The notes beneath the pieces are model-generated. The model was not told the origin of the DNA. It worked only from the letters and a program-made list of their open reading frames with translations, and did not search any database. A program made the position numbers and the translations under genes. Positions 1-12,700 of a stretch of 64,000 bases of DNA are shown piece after piece. Origin of the DNA: Liquidambar formosana (lineage: Eukaryota; Streptophyta; Magnoliopsida; Saxifragales; Altingiaceae); the NCBI GenBank assembly GCA_039720395.1, contig CM077828.1, forward strand, positions 31,244,069-31,308,068, written 5' to 3'. Within the stretch, counting starts at the first letter, position 1, and each line of letters starts with the position of its first letter.

Positions 1-730
1 TGAGAGTATGGTGAACAGAACAGTGAAGATGAAGAAATCCCAGGAAAACATTGTGAGGGAGGAGGCTCTGGTAAGGGAAAAATGATAGGTATTTATAGGA
101 AGAAATCTCAGGGGCTAAAAATGGCAAACCCCCCCTTTTATTGATTTGTAGGTAGTGGCCACTTATAGAAGGGACATCAGCTTTCCAGTGGTCACGTGGA
201 GGGGACCCCTAATGACTACAAGCATTGAACTTTCTGGGAGTAATGATTCCTTTCCTAAATAGCAAAATCCCACTTCCTCTCCCATATTGGGCACAACTTG
301 AAATAGTAAATAAATAATGTGGACCACGCCCCGTACCCGTGATAAACATCTAATCATGGATGCAATTATGACACACAAAATGACATGCATTTATGCAGGG
401 TTATGCAAAAGCAAGAATTTTCCATGTGTGGCTGGTCAGCAGGGTACTTCTCCTTCAAGGGTTACCCAGGCTAGGATGCTCAATGAGCAATCCGTTAACG
501 TACTCACAAGCTTATTACAGGCTAGTGGCACAGACCGTGGGTTGATGATGCTGATTCTCAGTAACCATAGGCGCGAATGGGGCCCGGTACTTTTCGTCAA
601 ACTGTCATCGAGGGTATAAGGGTAATCGTGCCCGTGTGTGCAATTATTTAGTTCTATTCAATTATATTTCCCAGTTTAATTAAAGCCAACAATCATTCAC
701 ATGGAGTCTAGCTCTTTAGCACAGTTCAGC

Positions 731-748
731 TCCCCAGTGGAGTCGCCA
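731..748 (-). other. tRNA primer-binding site of the LTR element
   Basis: On the minus strand, one base after the LTR end, is TGGCGACTCCACTGGGGA. It starts with TGG, complementary to the universal tRNA CCA end. This motif class is the one I associate with tRNA-Arg-primed Ogre/Tat elements; the tRNA identity is from memory, not checked. Confidence 0.7.
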
Positions 749-749
749 C

Positions 750-2387
750 TGTAAGCGCCGCGGGCTCAAGCGGTCCTTTGGACGTATACGCTATTTCGAA
801 GCGCTAGCGTGTCGGGAGTTGCCACCCAATTCAGCCTTGGGAACTAATCATACCATTCTGGGGAATTCAATCTCAAATTCGACGTATTCGGGCCAGACAT
901 CCAGAGTTCGGAGCTAAGGTACAATGTTGGGAAGGTGTTAAGCATCCAACAATGCCCGATAAAAAAACCGGCCTCCGTAAACGATTGTTGGCTATATTTA
1001 ACCCGGAATATTTAATTGAATTTCATCCATAGGCACACAATTTATGAAATGTCATACCAATCATATGAAAAATAATGCAAGTAAAATGAGAAAGAGGCTA
1101 TAATACATAGCAAAACAGGATATACAGGAAATGAGATATACAGGTTAACATTTAATGAACTAGCCAAAACCAGGGTAAATCATCATAAATATTTAATATT
1201 AAAAAGGGACATGATAATAACTGAAGTTAGTGAAAGAGTGGTGAAAGGTGCGTACGCAATAGAAATTAATGAGTACGCATAAATGCGTACGTAGCAACAA
1301 CAAATGCGCACGCACAGTTATGCGTACGCAACATACCCTAATGCGTACGCATAAGTGCACTGTATTCTTCCCTCTGCTCTTGGCACGGGCTGAAATTGCT
1401 CGCATCAGTTTTCATTTTGTTAGGGACCAACTTCTTTCTAGCTTATCTTAATAATTTCTTAACCATATTCAATGATTCAAAACCCAGATTGCAATTCCCA
1501 TAGTATACTACAAGCACACATAACTTATTTACACAAATATTTACAGAATCATGGTCATGTTTGAGTTCAAAGTCTGGGGTTTACAACCCGGCGACCATCC
1601 GGTCCGTACAAAGTAGAAAATAATTAATGATACCTATCTACTGAGTACATCATAGTTAATCCTTGATATATTCTTTAGTGTTAAAAGCAAGAATAATAAA
1701 TATTAGAATGAGAATAACTTACCCTCAGGTTTGAGTGCCTCCAATATCGATGCAACAATTCCCACCTTGTCGCCTTAGATTGCAGCTTTAAATTCCCTTG
1801 GTTTCTTCCTAGTTTCCTAGTGTTTGGGCAATTGTTTAATGGATGATTTCATTCCTTTTTCTCCATAGGTTTCTGACTGGTTTTCTCACTGATTTCTCAA
1901 CTTTCCAATGTTATTCACTCGAATGATTTTTCTGAACCCCCTTCTCTATTCAGAAGAGTCTTTTTTTATAGACTGCGGTAAGTCGGTTCTCCTCACTAAA
2001 AACCAAAATCATACCTGTGCGACTCAGGAAATCAGCAACCGACTGGTTCCCTTGTCTTGTTCCCCATACATTTCAAATTCAAGCAGCCCCCGAAACCTTT
2101 TCCCTCTACCCCATGCTGATCAGACTTGGGTGAAAACATTGGTGCTGGAATATGGGGAAGTGACAGGTGTGCGTACGCATGTGTTGCCATTACGTATGCA
2201 CCATGCGTACGCATTAAAATCATATGCGTACGTATGAGGTATACAGACAGGTTCTCAAGCTGCAATCTAAGCGTCTCGTCGGGAATTGTTTTGTCAATTT
2301 CTCAGGACACACAATAAACCTCATCATCGGGATTCCAAATCGGGCGATCTCACATCTGATCGGGCAGTACAAAATGGGGTGTCTACA
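750..2387 (-). repeat. Complete 5' LTR, 1638 bp
   Basis: On the minus strand it starts TGTAGACACCCC at 2387 and ends GCGCTTACA at 750, giving the canonical TG...CA ends. The tRNA primer site lies one base beyond the 3' end. Inside are clusters of the palindrome TGCGTACGCA (perfect copies at 1249, 1321, 1342, 2170 and 2204, plus degenerate copies). The sister LTR lies outside the window, so its age cannot be estimated. Confidence 0.75.
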
Positions 2388-2585
2388 ACTCCCTTGAATG
2401 ACATTGCGTCTTTTTCACTAAAACAATAGCGTAAAGAAAATTCTTTGTTAATCATTTTCAATTTAAAGGTTTTTAGAAATTAAATGAGACACATAGACAC
2501 ACCTTAATTCGATGGACACCTCTAGTCCAAGTTTAGTCTCATGTGGGCTTATATAGTATATATGGTTTCCACAAAATTTTTATTA
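2388..2585 (-). pseudogene. 5' fragment of a small membrane-protein gene, broken by the LTR insertion
   Basis: The minus strand has ATG at 2404 followed by codons for S, F, K, G and then the LTR. The sequence around this ATG and about 90 bp upstream matches 24143-24249, where a second copy begins MSFKELQ. An extra segment of roughly 80-95 bp (about 2425-2505) separates the two matching blocks here. The bases 2388-2392 (ACTCC) are the expected 5-bp target duplication; its partner lies outside the window. Only the start of the gene is present. Confidence 0.55.
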
Positions 2586-4765
2586 TTTTTATTATTTAGG
2601 TTATTGTTGAATTTTGATTTCTCCATTAAATATGAAATAAAATTAAATATGCTTAAATAAACATGCATTAATATATCAGTATAAATTGATTAAAAATTTT
2701 AAACAGTAAACACTATATTTTTTGATATTTTATTGGGAGTACTAGTTTTGATTTTTGGGGGCTGTGGCTGCACGCTTGCCTGGTTGACGCATTGGCGCCA
2801 GTTGTGAATGCTCAAGAGATGCATAGACAATGGTGGAGTTGTGTTGATGGGGTAGGTGGTCGCTAACATGCGCCTCGATCGTGTGCTGGGCAGATAAAAT
2901 AGTTTGTTGTTTTGGATAATATGAACCAAGAAAAATGCATCCAGAAAAGCTTTTGAGGCGTTTCTCTATGATTTTTTCAAAATCCAAATAGATTTCTTCA
3001 TAATCTAAACATTGCATGACCCTACATGGCTACATTGAGCATACACCTTAGGTTGCACGCATACATAGGGCTTTTTGTTTCCTTTTTCGATTTATTTTAT
3101 TTCTTATATTTGTGCAAGAAAATTGAAAAGGTGGAAATCATTTTCCTTTCTGATTTTCATGTATTTTTAGTCAAGGTCTTCAAATCTTCCTTTAATAGGT
3201 GAACACCCACTCATGTTCAGATAAACAGATATTTCTTGGATTTCAATTATTGATGGCTACACGGAAGAGAATTGCCTCAATGAGGTTATGGAATTCTTTG
3301 ATTCAATGTAGTCAAGTGCCATTGAACCAAATGGGGATCATAATCTTATGTGTTTTTTTTTTTTTTTTTTTTTTTTTTTCAATTGAGCTTGATGCTATGT
3401 ATATTCAAAACCAACCAAAATTTTGACACTCTATTTAATTAAAAATGCTTAAACAATTATTACTTTTAATTATTTAGGAAGGGAAGGAAGGTGTTTGATA
3501 TGTTTAGGAAGACAAGAAAGGTAGTGTTAGGCGAGATTATATTATTTAAATGCCCAAAGAGCAAGTAACTAAGGGTAATTTGGCCTTTTTTTAAACAAAA
3601 ATGAAGCATGACATCACGTAAGTTGGGTAATGTTATTGACAATTGTTAGACTAGGGGAGTGTCTCTATAGTTTATTTTATAAATTAGGGGGTTGCAATGT
3701 AATTTCAAAATCAAGAGGGAGAGTATTTATAATTGTCTAATACTTGAGGAAGTGCAAGTGTAATTTACCTAATGATATAAATACAACACAATATTGCACT
3801 TACGATAGAAGGGAGAAACCCATGAAATGATAAGTTTGCCATTGAAAAGAATGAGAAAAAACTTAATAAACATTTGAATGAGCTTATAATAAAAGACAAA
3901 ATAAAAATATAGAAGAAGGATGATCATTCACAAACAATTAGAGGATGGCCTTCGGTTCTACCTTCCAGCTGCAACTCAATCCAATTTCTTGTAGCACTCC
4001 AATAAATAAAGAGGATGGCCTTTGGTTCAATTCTATCAACCTTGTAAGAAACTTCTATCAGCCAATAAATAAACAGTAATGTATTGGTCATTTTTTTTTA
4101 ACCAACGAAAAAAGTATAGAAGGAGAGCAACCAGTTGTAATGACCCTATTTGGGTATGACCATAATAATTCTCTTATTCGTTGAGAAACCAATGATAATA
4201 GGGGTCCGTAGGTACCTTCTCAATTTGATTTGAGTCATAATCCTGACATCAACCCCACCAAAGATTAATGGCTCCTGTGTATAAGGTGGATTATCAAGGG
4301 ATAAATTCATGTCACCTCATTGCACTGAAGACTGAGACCCTTGACAACATGACCTCTTACACCTTTACCACTAGTCTACAACCCTTGGTAGTGAAATGCT
4401 TTGGTCAATAAAAAAAAACAAGTCATTAACAGAAAAGGCAAATAATTAATACAAGATGATTGAAGTTGTTGATATTGTACTAAGTTATAATAACCAATTT
4501 ATAATGACCATTTGGAAACATGATTAGTCGTATAGATTATTTTTTATGTCAATTTATAATAAATAAGTAACAAATTTGACCACATACACTTTTTTTTGGG
4601 GGGTAAGGTATACACAAATATTTGTGTGCACGACTGCGCGTTCCAAAATCATGAATGTATACATGCTATTCTCATAATTATTTAAATCATATGTACAGCA
4701 AGCTAGGTTAATAGGATTTTTTTTTTTTTTTTTTTTTTTTAAAGGCTATATAAAGATATATAAAT
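2586..4765. other. Intergenic, AT-rich, no convincing gene
   Basis: A 91-codon minus-strand frame at 2742-3017 has no recognisable family. There is a T-run at 3353-3379. About 4180-4400 read on the minus strand has A-box- and B-box-like motifs and may be a degenerate SINE, but no target duplication was found. A poly-T run sits at 4721-4740. Confidence 0.5.
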
Positions 4766-4952
4766 TTAACTCAGTGGGTTTGTCTAGTAGTTGGACACTT
4801 GGTTCCAAGTGGCTGTCTCAAATGGAAGTGAAAGATCCTGAGTTTGAGTCCCAACACTTTGGAAAAAATCCCTAAGCAACGATTTACCGTTACCCACCCA
4901 TCGCGACAGTAATTAGTCCCTTGGTTATCAAGTTTGGGGAAAAAAAAAAAAA
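4766..4952 (+). mobile_element. tRNA-derived SINE, copy 1
   Basis: About 170 bp with an RNA polymerase III A-box-like segment (TGTCTAGTAGTTGG, about 4781) and B-box-like segment (GAGTTTGAGTCCC, about 4840), ending in a poly-A tail (about 4939-4955). It is flanked by a 14-bp direct repeat AAAGATATATAAAT at 4752-4765 and 4953-4966, the target duplication expected of LINE-mobilised insertion. It is clearly related to the copy at 6585-6792. Confidence 0.75.
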
Positions 4953-4966
4953 AAAGATATATAAAT

Positions 4967-6160
4967 GTATTTTTGCAAATTGGATTTACAAGCGTGGTTA
5001 TCATTTTTAAAAAAATAAAAATAAAAATCATCTCCATCTAACTCATGTTCCTTCCAAGAAAAAAAAATGCATGTTCAACTTTTATATCTCTTGCTGATGT
5101 CATGATAATCTAACAGTATTTTATTCCCTTGTGGGGTCAACAATTTTGAATTTAAGCTTAAACATAAGTATTGATATCCATTTGTTAATATTAAGAAGGA
5201 TTAGAGGCAGGGTACCAATTTATAAAATAAAATTTAAAAAAAAAAAACTATTGTAAAAAACAGTAATCAGAAAATAGGAAAAGCAATAAATAGGAATTGT
5301 GGATAACATTCAATACCAGCCCTCTCACCAGATGAATTAATCCAAATCCCATCAGATAATCACTGTAAAAAGAAGCGGGAAATCAGTAAGCATATCAGCG
5401 TAATGGAAGGAAAATAAAAATAAAAATTTGACGGAAATAAATAAATTTATGTTGCATTTGGATACCCAGAATTTGGAATTGGAATTTCGATTACTAAATG
5501 CGTATATTTGAAATCTAATTGTTTGGGATGCAGGGATTTGGGAATCCATTTATTAACGTAATAAAAAGGATTTCTTGTATGTACGAAGGGATCATTGATG
5601 TGAGATGGAAGATACCTGTTGCTACGGGTAAGAGTTTAGTTGATGTGAAAGAGTAGATATCTCCACAAATTCATGGATTTAGGTGTTTCAAATCCCTTCA
5701 TGGATTTCGAGCAAATCCAAATCCCTGATATAGATCATCCACACTCCACTCCCTCCAAAAATTTTCGAGTAATAGCGTGTTTGGTAGGGGGGAAATTGGG
5801 GGAGGAGGGAAGAGGGGAAGGATGAGAGAGAAAAAAAATCGAGAGAGAGAGCGTGAGAAACTCCATGACTGTGAATTCTTTTTTTTTTGGGGAAGAGAGA
5901 GGTTCCCTTTCACCATATTTGTATTACATTTCGAATTTTGAAATGGGTTGAAAATGTGAGAGAGAGATGGAGTTTTGACTTTTGACAGGAGGAGGAGAGG
6001 GGAAAAAATGGAAAAATTGAGGAAAAAAAAGGGTATCTTCCCCCGCAGTTTCCTTTCTCTATTCATTCAGCTGTAAATTGTGTTTTCCCTCCGCAATCAA
6101 TGCCCACAAAACGAATATAGGTAAAGCTCATACCTAAGGAGGAGGCAGCCATTGACTACA
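4967..6160. other. Intergenic, AT-rich
   Basis: No gene is supported. Minus-strand frames at 5352-5549 and 5698-6066 are low-complexity. The block 5440-5760 holds several imperfect copies of an AAATCC/GGATTT motif in both orientations and may be a worn MITE, but its ends were not defined. Confidence 0.4.
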
Positions 6161-6251
6161 TCGTCTCACTGAGCATAGTGATGTCTTTATACCTTCCCAT
6201 CCATGGCGTAAACATGGGCCGAGCCATCTAGGTAGATATCGTTTAAGACTA
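6161..6251. repeat. Segment duplicated at 24896-24980
   Basis: About 90 bp containing TATACCTTCCCAT and ACATGGGCCGAGCCAT closely match 24896-24980 in the same orientation. With the pair 2389-2585 / 24143-24249, this indicates two copies of one ancestral segment at the two ends of this part of the window. Confidence 0.6.
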
Positions 6252-6584
6252 CCAAAGAGGTTACCTTACGTAAATTATAATCATTCCATCAAAAATAAAA
6301 TAAAATAAAAATCATAATCATTATTGTAAAAACAACCTACAACCACACAAGGATTTTTTATTTTTTATTTTTCCCATAAAATACAAAATTGTGACCAACT
6401 TGGCAATGGGTGTTCACGGGTATAAAAATCATAATCATTATTGCTTACCAACTTGGCAATGGGTGTTCAAGGCTTGATCCACTTCTTTTGATGGATCCAA
6501 GCCGAACTCTAAACCCACGTATCAGAAGATTTGTCGAATAAACCTAAACCTTAAACACATGTCTAAATGTTTGATATGCCTTTT

Positions 6585-6792
6585 TTTTATTTTTTTGGTC
6601 TTTGACCCAGTGTATCCCCAAAGCTGACAACCAAGAAACTAATCACTATCGTTATAGGTGAGTAACGGTAAATCGTTGGTGCAGGAATTTTTTCTAAAAT
6701 GCTGGAACTCGAACTCAAGATCTTTTACCTCCACTCGAGACAGTCACTTTAGGACCAAATGTCTAACCACTAAACCAACCTACTGGATTGTC
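6585..6792 (-). mobile_element. tRNA-derived SINE, copy 2 (inverted relative to copy 1)
   Basis: The minus strand reads an A-box-like GGTTTAGTGGTTAG and B-box-like GAGTTCGAGTTCC and shares long stretches with copy 1 (ACGATTTACCGTTAC, GGTAAAAGATC). Its tail is the T-run at about 6585-6596 on the plus strand. A 13-bp direct repeat TGATATGCCTTTT flanks it at 6572-6584 and 6793-6805. Confidence 0.75.
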
Positions 6793-7111
6793 TGATATGC
6801 CTTTTAATGAATATGAGTTTGTGTATACCTCTTTGTGTTTTTTTTTTTCTTTTTTTTTTTTGAAGATTTGTCAAATAAAATTTAAAGTCCGGCTACTATG
6901 ACAAGTGACCGTTTGGTATCAAGGTAGTGTAATGAAAAATTGCTAATAACACACCAAATAAAGAGGGATTAACCCAGGCACTGTCAAGCAATAAAGAGCC
7001 AAACATTTAAAATAATATATATATATATATATAATATCGAGGGCTACTACAGAGGACCAATACTTCCCTACGAAAACGTTAACCGAGTGACGTGTCCAGA
7101 CGTTAAGGAAT

Positions 7112-7189
7112 CAAATGGTGAAGTAACTATAAGAAATTCGCCATTCAAACCAAATGGTGAAGTAACTATAAGAAATTCGCCATTCAAAC
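7112..7189. repeat. Perfect 39-bp tandem duplication
   Basis: The 39-bp unit beginning CAAATGGTGAAGTAAC occurs at 7112-7150 and again, identically, at 7151-7189. Perfect identity suggests a recent event. Confidence 0.9.
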
Positions 7190-7387
7190 GCGCGAGAATC
7201 TCACGGCACGATTTTGGCATGTGAAAATCTACAATCTCTTAAACAAAAATCAAGTAATTAATTGATCCAAGCTAGGAAAAAAAGAAGTGTGAAGAACCAG
7301 TACCATATCTGGCCCTAATCAAATTATTTTACCAAAAAAATGAATTATTTTCATACATTTTAACTTAAAAAACTTTATTTTTTTCTA

Positions 7388-7612
7388 TGAAAAACCTAGT
7401 TAACTTTACAAAAACCCAATTAGCTTTAAAAAAACCCTTACTAACTTTACAAAAACCTAGCTAACTTTACAAAAAAATCTAGCTAACTTTACCAAAAACT
7501 TAGCTAACTTTACAAAAAATTTAGCTAACTTTATCAAAAACCTAGCTAAGTTTACTAAAAATCTAGCTAACTTTATCAAAAACCTAGCTAAGTTTACTAA
7601 AAATCTAATTAA
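7388..7612. repeat. 20-21-bp minisatellite, about 11 units
   Basis: Imperfect tandem units close to AAAACCTAGCTAACTTTAC. Read on the minus strand, the unit length of about 7 codons gives a repetitive frame (7457-7702) of the type LARFLVK. That reflects repeat periodicity; there is no start context, domain or splice evidence for a gene. Confidence 0.8.
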
Positions 7613-7699
7613 ATTTTTGAAATTAAAAAAATTTAGCAAATTCATCTGACCAGCAACAAGTAAAGAAGAAAAAAAGGAAAGAAGAAAGAAAAATAAGGC

Positions 7700-9713
7700 C
7701 ACATCAGTGAGCTATAGAAGAGAAAATTCGTAGGAGTCATTGGAGGGTTAGCCCCATCGAATCCCCTCTGTGAAGCCTTCTCCTACCGCAAAAGCCAAGC
7801 CACCATCACACCAGTACACATAGTAGGGGTTGCAACCTCCATTGACCAAAAAGCCCTAACTTCACCTATCGCTGCGAAACCCATTCCCCATCTTCGGACG
7901 CTAGAGACACAAAGCATGCAAAAGGCATCATCGAACGCCCGAAGCACACAGATCTTCATCGATGCACACAGATCTGGTAAATCCCTCGATCCGAGCCTTT
8001 CTTCAATACCCGTGAACCCTTAACCACCCTTTATTGTCAGCCACGGTCAATAGAGTTGAAACAAGAGTGAGAGAAAGAAAATGGTGAGGGAGAAAATGGT
8101 AATGCATGGGGTTTGGGTATGGGTTTGGAGAGAGAAATGAGAAAGGATCGCCGGTGATGGGGGTTTGTGTTTGGGTTTGGAGAAAGAGGGGAGAAAGAAG
8201 TGAGAGGATTTGCTAGCCGTGACGGGGTTTTGTAGCTCATCTGTTTACAGAGGTGGATATGGTGAGTGAGAGAAAGAGAGAGAGAGAGAGAGAGAGGAGG
8301 TTGAGATGGATAAAAACCTTGGGGTTAGCTTCTTTGAGATACTCACTGCAATAATGGAGGCTCTACCCATTTGTCTTCTTAGATCATGATGATGAGAGAG
8401 AGAGATCTTTATTCGAGAAGCTCAGCTTGTCTGGACAGGAGGGAGCTTATCTGTCCATTCATACCCATTAATTGCACTAAAACACCAAAAGTCTAAAAAC
8501 CAAGAATCTCAGCTAACGAGTCGTCTAACGACTCTCGGCCCAACAATCTTTTCCCATATCCTCTAAAGGCCAAAAAATTAGTCACCAACCACAATGAACT
8601 TTGTAACTCCTTCAACGGATATATGCAATAAAACACAATCACTATTATCTCCAACGGCTTAAGACCAATTCTCCACCAGCCATTAACAACTCTAACAGCA
8701 AATAAATAAATAAATAAAAACAATAACGTCACAAATGAAATATCAATAAATTCTTCAAGATCGAAAATCTTTTTTATTAAAATACCGAAAAACAACATCT
8801 TCTTCTGAGAATTTTAAAAGCCCATCCCTCACCAAAGCCTTCATCACAGATGGATAAATCTCCAATTCACAAATCAACCAGTATAACAAATTGTATTATA
8901 AAAATTGTCCTTGGTTCCTGATCATCTACATACATACATGTGTACACACATGCAGTTCATCCGACCACTAAAGAGAAAAGGTTTTAATAATAAAACTAGA
9001 AAACCTCCACATGGGAAACTTCACGAGGATCCACCAGCAACTATGTGCTTTGGATGAAAAAGAGAGGAAAAGGTTGAAGATATGACAGGGATGCATTTGA
9101 AGATGATTGATCAACGGAAGAGCCGGCTACAGATCAAAGGAAGGAATCATGAGAAAGAACGCTACTCTTAAGGAGAGTGGGGATGAAGTGGTAAAATTGG
9201 TGACATTTTCCTTCAACTAAGGTTGTAATACTAGGCGTTATTGAAATTCCAAACAGGGCCGATTGGCGTCTTTTCTTAAGGTTCCTATGGTACTATACCC
9301 TAGTGGGAGAGTTGGGTTCAGCACAACACAACGTGATGGGGGTTAACGTGCAGCTCTGAACAAAAAAAGAAAGGAGGGAGGGGGTTAAACATGCAGTAGG
9401 GTACAAGGATGGTAAAGACCCCCAATTCACACAGATGCGTCCTATGATGATATTGACGTTGTTCCTTTGATTTATAAGAGCACAGATAATGCAAGAAGCA
9501 CACCCAACAAATCTCGACAAGAATCTAAAACGTAACTAAACAGCACCACCAACTACAAATACTATCTCCACGTTGAGGAGAAATCCCAACTGATTTAAGT
9601 ACCAAAAAAGAACAGAGAGATCACACAATAATTCATATCATCATCGTCATGGCTCCTAACAATAATTTAGAGTCATGGGTACGAATGCATAATATATTTA
9701 ACTCATTTCGTTG
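7700..9713. other. Intergenic / downstream flank of the F-box gene
   Basis: No gene is recognisable. A (GA)n run lies at about 8271-8296. Small frames at 8493-8798 and 9293-9520 lack recognisable domains. 7740-8030 is relatively GC-rich and could be an old untranslated or promoter fragment; nothing decisive was seen. Confidence 0.4.
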
Positions 9714-12700
9714 TTAGAGTATCACTAATTCTACCCCTGGAGGTAATCTTGTTTCGAGCAGCTTTGCACGAGCCCTAGCCTCTAACTTATCCTCGGGATC
9801 CCAAAGATCCTCACAGTCCCATTGCGTTCCCGTTGGATACACCGAGCGAGGATCAATAATTATCTTTTCAAGCGACACAGCATTCTTAAGTACATACAAT
9901 GCAAGCTCAATGTCAATTGTGCACCCAACAAAACCAACCAATTCGACCACCTTAAGGCATCGATGTGTACATTTAGCTTTGCGAACCTTCACCTTGAACT
10001 TTTCTTGTTTAGACTCATACAATCCTTCAAACTGCAACAAGGAAAAGTGTAATCAGAATGACATCATGCTTGTTTAATGCATGAAGATAATAGAGAATAT
10101 AAACCTTTAATACTTGCAAGGGGCATAAATTACTTAGCTTGCTGCAAGCAATAAGGCACTTGGATGTCCCATGTAAACAAACTAGGAACATTGTCTTCTC
10201 CATAAGACTTGAAATGAGTTAAATATTTTTATATCTTTACTCCAAATACAATTTCGAAAAAAAAAAAAAAAAAAAATGGACAATTCAATTTCTAGAGGAC
10301 TTTCACATAGACTATTGTTATAAATTCAACTTGAAATAAACAAAAAATTTAGTAAGACAATCAACAACACAGCAGTCCAAAAATTAATCGAGCCTTCATA
10401 GAACAGTTAAATAATTGAACCTAGAACCACACATGGCTAAAAATTTCACACGAGAATGGGCCTCATGCTAGGCATTTCACAAGGGCCTGTTTGGTTATCC
10501 AATTCAAAATTAGATAATTCAAGAAATTTTACATAATATTGAAGGCACGAATCCACCACCTTGAATTAGAATATTCAACAAATTAGGAGTCGTCACTATA
10601 GTTGATGTTATAGGATCAATTCTTAGAAATTCATGAAATGTCACTATTTTGAATTGCTACTCTTATTTGTGATGATGACCATCATTTTCTTAAATTTGTT
10701 AATTCAGTGTCATGGATTGTAACTTCAATACTATATAAAATTTCTTGAATTGTCTAATTTCGAATTAGACATCCAAACAAACCCTAAGGAATTTTCAATC
10801 ACAGATTCAAAATTAAGTTTACAAGCTCTATGCCTCTTTTATTTTTTCCATGCATAGCCACAAAATACACCAATACTAATAACATATAAATGTAGAAATA
10901 ACAACTGAAACTCATGGGAATTAGATATAGAAACCCTATCCCCAGAACTGTTATAGTTAAAAGCAAATTAAATGCTTTAAATGGAAGTTGAAAGAAAAAT
11001 AAGTATTGCCAATAATCCTTTCATACCATAGATATTGCACAGCACCGCTCCCCAATTCTACACATTGACTCCTACCTCACTGTCAATCTCAAACTCATTT
11101 TCAATTTCATAACAGAATTTTAATGTCAATTAGCAAACCAAAATTCATTTTTACCTTTGAAAGGCCAGGTGCAAATGAGCAATGATCTGAACCTAATGCT
11201 AGGTCTCAGCATATAGAGGTTATCAAATATCAATCATGGAACTCAAATATTTCATATTGCTACCATGAAAAGGGTAAAAAGATCAAACAGGTTCAATCTA
11301 CCCAACACCAAAATTTCAAAACCAAGTGTCTATACGCGCAATTCAAAATTTTAGAAAAACCAGAAATGTATCATGCCTCCCTCATTGTAAAATTTTGTGT
11401 CATACTAAACTACAACACGTCAGCCAGTGACATCTAGCCAAACCTATCAAGTGGGTTGAGCAAATCTACCCTTGAAATCATGAGTCAAATTAGGCAAATC
11501 AGCACAACATTTATTCATGTTAAGATAAATGAAGCCTGAAATATACAAATCTAAAAGGAACGGAGGTAAAATTTGAATGTATATCCACCACTTATTTAAC
11601 CCCCCAAAAAGAGCAATTTTTTTAAAAAGTCTGAACAAGCATCCTGTAAACTATAATCTAGCAAACCTATTTTGCTTCGTTAAAATAGTGTTTTTATCAA
11701 GTGTTTGCATTTTATTTTATTTTTATCAGCAAAAAATAGAAATTATTATTAATGAAGGTAAAAAAGTACAATAGAGGACGAGAAGTCCTACAAATAAAAA
11801 GAAAAAAGAAAACAAAAAATCACAGCTACTATAGACCACAAACAACCCTCCAATTAGATTTGATAACAAATAATGGAATCCCACTAAACTCCCTAGACAC
11901 TGAAGCCCAAAAAAAAGCCAAAAACACAATCCTATACCACAAGCAATAAGGTTTAATTAGATTTCCATGGAAACTCAATTGCTTCACCATGTTTTATGGG
12001 GTATCCCAGCAGAACGGTTATCTGTTACAGACCAGAATCACCAAAATAAAAAAGAAATTAGATCATTCATTCAAAATCTCTTCTGTCAATCCAGATTTTA
12101 AAAAATAATAATAATAATACTAATAAGAAATATTTATAAAATAAAATAAAATAATTTAACAATTTCTATTTTCCCCTCCAAAAGATGAATTCCTAACACC
12201 CAACCACCCCCCTCTCCATAAGGCGAGGCCTGCGCACCAGGGGAACACTACAAAATACAATATAAACAAACCAAACCATTTTTTTTTATAAATTATAAGT
12301 TCTTTATAAATAAATTAGGAGTATCATACACCTTTAACAAATCATTTTATATCCACTCCTAATTCCTAATAAAGGGTCAGAATAGAATTTAATGGGTTTA
12401 CTTCAGTCTACTTCCTCAGAGCCTTCGATGCCTAAATTGTCTCCTATCAACCCCAATTCTAAAACCAAATAAGCCTTTAAATATCTAGTAACAAAAGCAG
12501 AAATTAATTTTTTTTATTTATTTAAAAAGGGTCTAATCCTAAGTGCCATTCCATCTACATGCAGTACCTATATCAAATAAGTATTTAAAATTTTGGGCTT
12601 TCAACTGTGACCACTTAGTAGACTTAATGACCCAAGATCCATGTGAGTCGATCCATGTGAGTCATCTAAAAGGGCAACCTCATTTCAAGTTCCCCATGGA

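Larger units (their letters stand above)
1..2387 (-). mobile_element. 5' part of an LTR retrotransposon (Ogre/Tat-like Ty3/gypsy), truncated by the window edge
   Basis: The element reads on the minus strand: a full 5' LTR (750-2387), a primer-binding site just inside it, then about 730 bp of internal leader running off the left edge. No gag or pol coding is visible in 1-749, which fits the long leader typical of Ogre/Tat elements. Placement in that group rests on the primer-binding-site sequence and is inference. Confidence 0.75.

Noticed and set aside
2742..3017. 91-codon minus-strand frame upstream of the broken membrane-protein gene
   Set aside because: No recognisable family, no promoter or splice support, and not part of the paralogous copy at 24 kb.
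7388..7612. CRISPR-like array
   Set aside because: Repeats are contiguous and imperfect without unique spacers, and the genome is a plant.
7457..7702. 81-codon repetitive frame
   Set aside because: Explained by the minisatellite unit length being a multiple of three; no other gene evidence.
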